In this document: positions 1-4,676 of the stretch, piece by piece
How the letters are laid out: every line of letters starts with the position of its first letter
Numbering within the stretch: the stretch's first letter is position 1
Origin: Patescibacteria group bacterium
GTDB taxonomy: Bacteria; Patescibacteriota; Patescibacteriia; XYB2-FULL-38-15
NCBI GenBank assembly: GCA_018818855.1
Contig: JAHIRI010000033.1
Location: 1 to 9,442, forward strand
Direction: 5' to 3'
DNA: 9,442 bases
Notes under the pieces: model-generated
What the model was told of the DNA's origin: nothing
The model's database searches: none
Seen by the model: the letters and a program-made list of their open reading frames with translations, nothing else
Translations under genes and position numbers: made by a program

Positions 1-138
1 AAAATAGTTTATCTTCTGAATGTTCCGGAAATTGTGGTCGGGCGGGGCGAGCGGGGGAAGGGGTTTATCAGGAAAAATTTTAATTGGGAAAAAATAGTTT
101 TGGAGACAGAAAATGTTTATTATCAAGCGAGTGAGTGA
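1..138 (+). CDS. C-terminal end of a probable GT4-type glycosyltransferase (5' truncated)
   Basis: An open frame enters from the left edge and ends at TGA 136-138, giving 45 residues. The end of the frame has the look of a GT-B family 4 glycosyltransferase C-terminus: a G-E-R-G-K-G-F-I-R-K-N-F helix, then NWEKIVLETENVY, comparable to the NFSWEKIA...VY tail common in that family. Such enzymes transfer sugars from nucleotide-activated donors, often in surface polysaccharide or lipid synthesis. The catalytic part lies outside the window, so the assignment rests on the tail pattern alone. The final residues YYQASE and the stop codon fall in the first copy of the 118-235 repeat, so the original C-terminus may have been altered by repeat insertion. 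It could also be another protein with a similar terminal helix. Confidence 0.45.
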   Translation, partial: KIVYLLNVPEIVVGRGERGKGFIRKNFNWEKIVLETENVYYQASE

Positions 139-176
139 AATGAATTTATTCATTTCCGAGCGAGCGCAGATAACAC
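118..176 (+). repeat. Arm-hairpin-arm repeat, copy 1 (A/T-rich hairpin core)
   Basis: The left arm (118-135) is TATTATCAAGCGAGTGAG and the right arm (157-176) is CGAGCGAGCGCAGATAACAC. Both arms are identical to those of copy 2. The core (136-156) forms a perfect 8-bp hairpin, GAAATGAA (137-144), loop TTTA, TTCATTTC (149-156). The outer ends, GTATTATC-type on the left and GATAACAC on the right, are also largely complementary, so the whole unit could fold as a longer cruciform. There is no T-tract after it, so a rho-independent terminator is unlikely. The TGA ending the upstream gene begins at the arm-core junction. Confidence 0.85.
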
Positions 177-181
177 GTGAG

Positions 182-235
182 TATTATCAAGCGAGTGAGA
201 TCCGCCTTAGGCGGACGAGCGAGCGCAGATAACAC
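182..235 (+). repeat. Arm-hairpin-arm repeat, copy 2 (G/C-rich hairpin core)
   Basis: It has the same 18-base left arm (182-199) and 20-base right arm (216-235) as copy 1 and starts 64 bases downstream of it. The core differs: TCCGCC (201-206), loop TTA, GGCGGA (210-215), a perfect 6-bp stem. From memory, the TCCGCC-TTA-GGCGGA hairpin next to GAGCGAGCG arms recurs in Patescibacteria genomes, which would make this a dispersed repeat; that was not checked. Only 5 bases separate the two copies. Confidence 0.85.
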
Positions 236-265
236 AGGGGGGAAGCATTTATAAAAATTAAACAG

Positions 266-271
266 TATAAT
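266..271 (+). promoter_or_regulatory. Possible -10 box for the M50 protease gene
   Basis: A consensus TATAAT lies 11 bases upstream of the ATG at 283, in an A/T-rich stretch after the repeats. No convincing -35 hexamer sits about 17 bases before it. A start about 7 bases downstream of the box would leave almost no leader, consistent with the absence of a Shine-Dalgarno here. This is a weak call, because A/T-rich DNA readily produces such boxes. Confidence 0.25.
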
Positions 272-282
272 TAAAAATACTT

Positions 283-1392
283 ATGCACAATTCGTTTTCG
301 CTCGGGAGAATAAAAAATATAGAAATAAAAATTCATTTTTCCTGGTTTTTGATTTTATTTCTTATTGTCTGGTCACTGGCGGATTTTTATTTCCCCACTA
401 ATTATCCCGGCTGGACACAGTTTGCCTATTGGCTCTCCGGAGGTATCGCAGCCTTTTTACTTTTTGTTTCAGTGTTGCTTCATGAACTTTCTCATTCGCT
501 CATCGGTAAAAGAAAAAATATTATTGTAAAAAGCATTACTTTATTTGTTTTTGGCGGCGTGGCAGAAATGGTAAGCGAACCAAAAAAACCGGCTGATGAA
601 TTTGATATGGCTATTGCCGGTCCGGTCGCGAGCGTAATTTTGGCCGGGATTTTTTGGGGTATTGGTATTTTTGAAATTGGAGTTGCTGGTGCGGCCATTG
701 TTAATTATCTTTTCTTGATTAATGTAATTTTGGCGGTGTTTAATTTGGTCCCCGCGTTTCCCCTGGACGGCGGCCGGATTTTTCGTTCGGCGCTTTGGGC
801 AAAATATAAAGATATTGAGCGAGCAACTCGTCGGGCAGTGGGCGTAAGTCGATTTATTGCTTTTCTTTTTACTCTTTGGGGAATAAAAATGCTTCTTGAA
901 AATAATTTTCTGAGCGGGGCATGGATAATTCTAATAAGTTGGTTTTTGCTTCAAGCCGCCGGATCAAGTTTGAAACAGCAGAGAATGGAAGAGGTTTTGT
1001 CACATTTCAGTATTGCCCAAATTATGGAAAAAGATTTCAAAAACGTTTCTCCCGAGACATTATTGCGCGATTTGGCTAAAGATTTTTTGGAATATAAACA
1101 GGGAGGATTCCCCGTTGAAGAAAATGATCATCTCGTCGGCATTGTGACTATTGAAGATTTGAGGCGCGTGCCGCGGACAAAGTGGTCAAAAATTAAAGTC
1201 AGCGAAATAATGACAAGCGCAGAAAAACTTTTAACTTTACGGTCGGCTGATACGGCTTATGATGCATTTTTGAAAATGGCCAACAATGAATTTGGCCGTT
1301 TGCCGGTGGTGGAAAACAATAAAGTTGTCGGGCTTGTGACAAGAAATTCTATAATTTTACTTTTAGCCGTTAAATGCGATAAATGTATTTAA
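283..1392 (+). CDS. Site-2-protease-type (M50) membrane metalloprotease with paired CBS domains
   Basis: This is an intramembrane zinc metalloprotease of the S2P/M50B group, predicted to cut membrane-bound substrates such as anti-sigma factors; the substrate here is unknown. The zinc-binding HELSH motif is at residues 67-71 and the third-ligand motif NLVPAFPLDGGR at 154-165 (Asp162). Several hydrophobic segments surround them, roughly residues 18-37, 51-70, 110-130, 137-158, 187-203 and 211-227. The cytosolic C-terminal part holds two CBS repeats (about 244-296 and 305-362), which in this family bind adenine nucleotides and may gate activity. The N-terminus MHNSFSLGRI and the 369-aa length are typical of the family, supporting the ATG at 283. 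There is no Shine-Dalgarno. The 3' end overlaps the next start by 10 bases, suggesting co-transcription and coupled translation. Confidence 0.93.
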   Translation: MHNSFSLGRIKNIEIKIHFSWFLILFLIVWSLADFYFPTNYPGWTQFAYWLSGGIAAFLLFVSVLLHELSHSLIGKRKNIIVKSITLFVFGGVAEMVSEPKKPADEFDMAIAGPVASVILAGIFWGIGIFEIGVAGAAIVNYLFLINVILAVFNLVPAFPLDGGRIFRSALWAKYKDIERATRRAVGVSRFIAFLFTLWGIKMLLENNFLSGAWIILISWFLLQAAGSSLKQQRMEEVLSHFSIAQIMEKDFKNVSPETLLRDLAKDFLEYKQGGFPVEENDHLVGIVTIEDLRRVPRTKWSKIKVSEIMTSAEKLLTLRSADTAYDAFLKMANNEFGRLPVVENNKVVGLVTRNSIILLLAVKCDKCI

Positions 1393-1973
1393 AAAATATG
1401 ATCAATCAAAAATTATTTCAGCAGTTAAAAAAAGATTTTGAGTTTTACGGAGAAGAAAGAAGAGGATTAATTGGTGTTTCGAACAATGCATTGACAAAAT
1501 CAAAGCAGGCGATTTTTTCTTTTCATCGAGATGATTTAAGGGGAGGAAATAGTTTGCTTGCTGAGGTGGAGAAGATTTTTCAGGATTTAGAAAAAAAGTT
1601 TAAACAAGAGCCGGAGTTGCGTTACGAGGGTGCTTATCGCGCGGCGCTCGAAGAATATGTGGAGGCAAAATTTTTTGGGAAATTTTTGAAAGATGGAAAA
1701 ATTGATTTTATAAAAGATGCGGAAATCGATGCCGATACTTACTTGGGTGGGATTTGTGATTTTACCGGAGAGCTTGTCCGGAAAGCGGTTCTCGCGGCTA
1801 CGGATAAAAAATTTAAAAAAGTTGAAGAATATGTAGTTGGAGTCCGCGATGTGATTGGAGAATTGATAAAAATGAATTTGACCGGGTATTTACGGACAAA
1901 ATATGATCAGGCAAAGCAAAACCTGCGGCGGGCGGAAGAAGTGCTCTACGACGTGAAAATGAGAGAAAAATAG
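1383..1973 (+). CDS. Translin-family (translin/TRAX-like) nucleic-acid-binding protein
   Basis: The 196-aa all-helical protein matches the translin/TRAX pattern along most of its length. Residues 39-52 (KSKQAIFSFHRDDL) fit the family's basic S-x-x-AI-x-x-LHR segment. EEYVEAKFF (90-98) is the conserved acidic helix that carries catalytic glutamates in TRAX. YLGGICDFTGELVRKAV (120-136) matches the YLLG-DLTGELMR motif, and LRTKYDQAKQNLRRAEEVLYD (170-190) matches the family's C-terminal helix. Eukaryotic translin/TRAX forms the C3PO RNase, and archaeal homologues bind or cut RNA; retained EYVEA suggests possible ribonuclease activity, which is inference. The start at 1383 overlaps the protease gene by 10 bases; ATG 1398 is an equally plausible start (191 aa), and neither has a Shine-Dalgarno. 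The Nudix gene follows in the same direction. Confidence 0.85.
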   Translation: MYLKNMINQKLFQQLKKDFEFYGEERRGLIGVSNNALTKSKQAIFSFHRDDLRGGNSLLAEVEKIFQDLEKKFKQEPELRYEGAYRAALEEYVEAKFFGKFLKDGKIDFIKDAEIDADTYLGGICDFTGELVRKAVLAATDKKFKKVEEYVVGVRDVIGELIKMNLTGYLRTKYDQAKQNLRRAEEVLYDVKMREK

Positions 1974-1988
1974 AAATTGAGTAAATGG

Positions 1989-2009
1989 TAATTGATAATT
2001 AGTAATTGG
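1989..2009 (+). repeat. Heptanucleotide tandem repeat before the Nudix gene
   Basis: Three consecutive 7-base units, TAATTGA, TAATTAG and TAATTGG, fill almost all of the gap between the translin stop and the Nudix ATG at 2012. The same 7-base periodicity with a shared AATT core occurs inside murD at 5808-5840. The repeat occupies the position where a ribosome binding site would be. Confidence 0.6.
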
Positions 2010-2011
2010 GT

Positions 2012-2422
2012 ATGCCAAAAGAAATTTCTGCCGGAGCAGTTGTTTTCAGGCGAGACGGCGAAATAAAATATCTACTTTTGCGTTATGAATCTGGCCACTG
2101 GGATTTTCCGAGGGGGGCGATTGAATCCGGAGAGAAAGAAGAAGAAACAGTTCGACGCGAAGCAAAAGAGGAAACAGGAATAGCTGATTTGATTTTTCTC
2201 CCCAATTTCAGGGAGAAAATTTTTTGGTTTTATAAAAAGGACGGGAGGACAATTTATAAAGAGGCAATTTTCTATTTAGTGGAAACAAAAACCGAAGAAG
2301 TGAAACTTTCCGATGAACATATTGATTTTAAATGGTTGTCTTATGTGCAAGCTATGGAGCAAATTACTTTTCCAAACGGGAAAAAAGTTTTGGAAAAAGC
2401 CAATGATTTTTTAAATAAATAA
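2012..2422 (+). CDS. Nudix hydrolase, bis(5'-nucleosyl)-tetraphosphatase (Ap4A hydrolase) type
   Basis: The complete Nudix box G-x5-E-x7-REUxEExGU spans residues 35-57 (G35, E41, R49-E50, E53-E54, G56), counting from the ATG at 2012. These residues bind the divalent metals used to hydrolyse a nucleoside diphosphate linked to another group. The surroundings, SAGAVVFRR near the N-terminus, GHWDFPRG before the box, and HIDFKWLSYVQAMEQITF late in the protein, resemble the NUDT2-like asymmetric Ap4A hydrolases that split Ap4A to ATP and AMP. The 136-aa length is normal. I prefer ATG 2012 over the in-frame TTG at 2006, because 2006 lies inside a tandem repeat and MPKEISAGAVVF is the usual family beginning. 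Substrate specificity is inferred from similarity of pattern only. The gene is 11 bases from the next start. Confidence 0.9.
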   Translation: MPKEISAGAVVFRRDGEIKYLLLRYESGHWDFPRGAIESGEKEEETVRREAKEETGIADLIFLPNFREKIFWFYKKDGRTIYKEAIFYLVETKTEEVKLSDEHIDFKWLSYVQAMEQITFPNGKKVLEKANDFLNK

Positions 2423-2433
2423 AATATTTTTTT

Positions 2434-3681
2434 ATGAAAATTGAAAAGATATATACAGGGAGTTGGTTCCCGAGAACAAAATTACATCTCAAAGAGTTTT
2501 TTAATTTTTTAAAATATGAAAGTTCGGAATTGGAGCTGGATAAGAAAAAAATTGCCAGTCTGCATGATTTATTAAAAATAAAAAAAGTTGATTATACAGG
2601 GGGCACTTTTGATCAGGTTTCCGTATTGTGCGAAGATTGTGATTTTGAGTATTTCGGAGATGGGCTTTTGGTTTTAGGAAAAGATTTTGAAAATATTAAA
2701 AAGGATTTGTCTTTTTTGGAAAATTTTTATCAGAAAAAATTGGCCGAGATACTTTCTTTTATTTATAGCAAGGGCGCGCCGCTTCCGCTCCTCACGATGC
2801 TTGCCCCGATACATCGAGTGCGGACAACTTTGATAGCAATGAGCCAGGCGACAGAAGAGGAAGTAAATGATTTGTTAAAAAGTTTAGGAAGCGAATCGCC
2901 GCACGCAAAAGTTATTGATAAGAATTATCAAATCTATTTTTCTCCCCAGTATATTTGTATTGTTTCAAAAAAAGTAAAAACCGAGGAATGCATGAATCTC
3001 ATTCGCCATTATATTTTTTTCAGAGAATATGAAGCGCAAATGCATAAATTTTTAAATATTAACCGTTATCTCTGGGATAACGTAGCTGATATTTTGAAAA
3101 AAGAAGTTATTAAATATAAAGAACTGCCGCGCCTCAGAGAAAAATTGTTGGATTACAAGGAGAAAAATACTTTGATTAAAAATAGAATAAATCAAATGGA
3201 CGACTACATTTCCACGAGGCAGATTGAGGCGACAAATTCTGGGTATCTTGGTTTTTTAAATAAATACAAGGCGGACAGATTTGCAAAGACAATGGGTATT
3301 CATAATTATGTTTTCAAGCTTTGGCAGATGACTGATGAATCTCTTAGTTCCGCGGCCGAATTGATAAGTTCACTTTACCAGGAAAATACGCAAAAAGAAT
3401 TGACGACCCTGCAGGCAATTTTCTTGATTGGGACAACGGCGAGTTTTTTAACTCTGGGAACGATGCCGGGGGCTGTCCTTAAATTTTTTAACCCCGACGG
3501 AGATTTGATTGCCGGCGGACAATTTCTCTCTTTTGATTTGATGACCATGCTTAAGTTTGGTTTTATGGCGTTGATGATAAGTCTTGGAGTTTATATTTTA
3601 TGGGAGATATTTTTCAAGAATGTCAGAAAATTTAAGGTTATCAGCATTATAAAAGGTTTAAAAAACAAGGATAGATTTTAA
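2434..3681 (+). CDS. Unrecognised two-TM membrane protein with CorA-like topology
   Basis: I do not recognise this 415-aa family with certainty. Residues 1-180 appear to be a soluble mixed alpha/beta domain. Residues 185-320 are largely helical and charged, suggesting a stalk or coiled-coil region. Two hydrophobic segments follow at about 324-345 and 370-393, and a basic tail (394-415) suggests both termini are cytosolic. This order, and the ENTQKELTTLQAIFLIGTT run entering the first TM, resemble CorA Mg2+ channels, but the diagnostic GMN motif is absent: GTMPG (342-346) stands near its place, and the loop between the TMs is rich in Gly and Asp. It may be a divergent CorA relative or an unrelated protein of similar build. 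The ATG at 2434 lacks a Shine-Dalgarno. It is flanked closely by the Nudix and COG2426 genes, in apparent co-transcription. Confidence 0.8.
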   Translation: MKIEKIYTGSWFPRTKLHLKEFFNFLKYESSELELDKKKIASLHDLLKIKKVDYTGGTFDQVSVLCEDCDFEYFGDGLLVLGKDFENIKKDLSFLENFYQKKLAEILSFIYSKGAPLPLLTMLAPIHRVRTTLIAMSQATEEEVNDLLKSLGSESPHAKVIDKNYQIYFSPQYICIVSKKVKTEECMNLIRHYIFFREYEAQMHKFLNINRYLWDNVADILKKEVIKYKELPRLREKLLDYKEKNTLIKNRINQMDDYISTRQIEATNSGYLGFLNKYKADRFAKTMGIHNYVFKLWQMTDESLSSAAELISSLYQENTQKELTTLQAIFLIGTTASFLTLGTMPGAVLKFFNPDGDLIAGGQFLSFDLMTMLKFGFMALMISLGVYILWEIFFKNVRKFKVISIIKGLKNKDRF

Positions 3682-3695
3682 TAGTAATTTGATCA

Positions 3696-4190
3696 ATGCT
3701 TGATTACGTTGCTTGGTTTCAAAATTTACCTCCGGTAGCTGCGGTGATGTTAATCGCCGCGATTCCGATTGCCGAACTTCGCGCAGCCCTACCAGTTGCG
3801 ATTTTGGTTTATAAAATGCCTTTTTGGTCGGCGCTTTTTTGGTCGGTTTTGGGAAATATGCTGCCCATTTTTTTTATTGTTTATCTCTTGCGTCCGGCTG
3901 CAAATTTTTTGATAAAACACTGGGGGTTGGCCAGGAAATTTTTCGATTGGTGGTTTGCTCGCGTTCGCCGAAAATTTGAGAAGGGTGTTTTAAGATATGG
4001 AATTGATTTGGCATTGGTGCTTTTTGTAGCGATTCCCTTGCCGATTACCGGAGCTTGGTCCGGGGCTGTGGCGGCTTTTCTTTTTGGTATTCCGCCGCGG
4101 CGCGCCTTGATTTTAATTGCGACAGGCGTTATAATAGCGGGAATTGTTGTTGGGCTTTTGACGGGCGGAGGGGTTTATATTTTCGGATAA
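3696..4190 (+). CDS. COG2426-type small membrane protein (putative small multidrug export family)
   Basis: This 164-aa, highly hydrophobic protein has hydrophobic segments at about residues 13-37, 43-66, 103-131 and 135-160. The motifs AAIPIAELRAALPVAI (21-36) and PLPITGAWSGAVAAFLFGIP (114-133) are the hallmarks of the family annotated as putative small multi-drug export protein (Sm_multidrug_ex, COG2426). The repeated P-x-E/T-G-like re-entrant motifs suggest a transporter, but to my knowledge neither substrate nor export activity is established. A basic cytoplasmic loop around residues 84-96 (RKFFDWWFARVRRKF) separates the two halves. Length is normal for the family and the protein looks intact. 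It starts 14 bases after the preceding stop without a Shine-Dalgarno, and its stop lies just before the left repeat of the DUF559 unit. Confidence 0.8.
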   Translation: MLDYVAWFQNLPPVAAVMLIAAIPIAELRAALPVAILVYKMPFWSALFWSVLGNMLPIFFIVYLLRPAANFLIKHWGLARKFFDWWFARVRRKFEKGVLRYGIDLALVLFVAIPLPITGAWSGAVAAFLFGIPPRRALILIATGVIIAGIVVGLLTGGGVYIFG

Positions 4191-4203
4191 GTTGGTTCAA
4201 TTT

Positions 4204-4242
4204 CTCCCCCTGACAAGGGGGAGCTAGAGGGGGTTAGAACTA
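4204..4242 (+). repeat. Left inverted repeat of the DUF559 unit
   Basis: CTCCCCCT (4204-4211), loop GACA and AGGGGGAG (4216-4223) form a perfect 8-bp hairpin. CTAGAGGGGGTTAGAACTA (4224-4242) follows. The right repeat is the inverted counterpart, with matching changes in both arms of its stem, so pairing is conserved although the sequence has diverged. There is no T-tract, so it is not a standard terminator. The DUF559 ATG is only 5 bases beyond its end. Confidence 0.8.
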
Positions 4243-4247
4243 GCGCT

Positions 4248-4676
4248 ATGCGTTACATTATTTACAATACCAAACTTGTAAAATTCGCGAGGCAAAACAG
4301 AAAAGATTCCCCAGAGCCCGAAATAAAAATGTGGAATCAGATTTTAAAAAACAGATCAACCGGCTATAAATTTACTCGTCAAAAACCCATACAAGATTTT
4401 ATCGCGGATTTCTATTGTTCCAGACTCAGATTAGCAATTGAAATTGACGGCGACACACATTATCTCACGGATAAAAAGCAATGTTATGACGCGAAAAGAA
4501 CGAAAGTTCTGAATAATCTCGGCATAAAAGTAATACGTTACACAAATCTTGATGTGACAAAAAATATTGAAGGCGTTTACGAAGATTTAATAGTGCAAAT
4601 TAGAATAAGGGAAAAGGAATTAGGACTAACCCCTCCTAACCTCCCCTTATCAGGGGAGGAAAATAAACATGATTGA
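4248..4676 (+). CDS. DUF559-family protein, VSR-like endonuclease fold
   Basis: The family is characterised by a PD-(D/E)xK-like nuclease fold related to very-short-patch repair endonucleases. Visible landmarks are a SPEPEIKMWNQIL helix (21-33, acidic E24), YKFTRQKPIQDFIADFYC (40-57, D54), RLAIEIDGDTHY (61-72, E65, D67, H71) and YDAKRTKVLNNLGIKVIRY (80-98). These correspond to the catalytic-core strands of the family, and the active-site acids appear intact. The 142-aa protein is slightly longer than a typical ~120-aa member because residues 125-138 (LGLTPPNLPLSGEE) are encoded by the right inverted repeat. The stop TGA overlaps the murD start by 8 bases. No biochemical function is established for most members; a role in DNA cleavage is inference. 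It probably arrived with its flanking repeats. Confidence 0.85.
   Translation: MRYIIYNTKLVKFARQNRKDSPEPEIKMWNQILKNRSTGYKFTRQKPIQDFIADFYCSRLRLAIEIDGDTHYLTDKKQCYDAKRTKVLNNLGIKVIRYTNLDVTKNIEGVYEDLIVQIRIREKELGLTPPNLPLSGEENKHD
4621..4659 (-). repeat. Right inverted repeat of the DUF559 unit
   Basis: This is the inverted counterpart of 4204-4242. CCTCCCCT (4640-4647), loop TATC and AGGGGAGG (4652-4659) form a perfect 8-bp hairpin at the outer edge. Read on the - strand it matches the left copy at about 29 of 39 positions. The differences inside the stem occur in complementary pairs, which argues that the hairpin is maintained by selection. It lies wholly inside the DUF559 reading frame and ends 9 bases before the murD ATG. 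Confidence 0.8.
4655..4659 (+). promoter_or_regulatory. murD Shine-Dalgarno inside the repeat hairpin
   Basis: GGAGG stands 9 bases before the murD ATG at 4669 and is the only strong Shine-Dalgarno I find at a start in this window. It is the 3' arm of the right-repeat hairpin, so in the mRNA it would be paired with CCTCC (4640-4644). Ribosomes finishing DUF559 would melt the hairpin, which suggests translational coupling. Confidence 0.6.

Larger units (their letters stand above)
4204..4659 (+). mobile_element. Candidate mobile unit: DUF559 gene between inverted hairpin repeats
   Basis: A single endonuclease-fold gene (4248-4676) is bracketed by two imperfect inverted repeats, 4204-4242 and 4621-4659, which agree at about 29 of 39 positions when one is reverse-complemented. 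Each repeat carries its own perfect 8-bp hairpin at the outer edge. The unit interrupts an otherwise tightly packed + strand gene series, between a transporter-like gene and murD. No target-site duplication is evident at the outer edges, only A/T-rich flanks. No transposase is present, so if the unit moves it would rely on the encoded nuclease or on host functions. Mobility is inference from architecture. Confidence 0.5.

Noticed and set aside
118..235. The two direct repeats as a tiny CRISPR array
   Set aside because: Only two units, only 5 bases between them, and the variable part is palindromic and lies inside the repeat. No cas genes are nearby.
2006..2011. TTG start for the Nudix gene (two residues longer)
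   Set aside because: It is inside the 7-base tandem repeat and the family N-terminus fits ATG 2012.
4204..4223. Rho-independent terminator after the COG2426 gene
   Set aside because: The stem is strong, but no T-tract follows, and an inverted partner exists at the other side of the DUF559 gene, so it is a repeat end.
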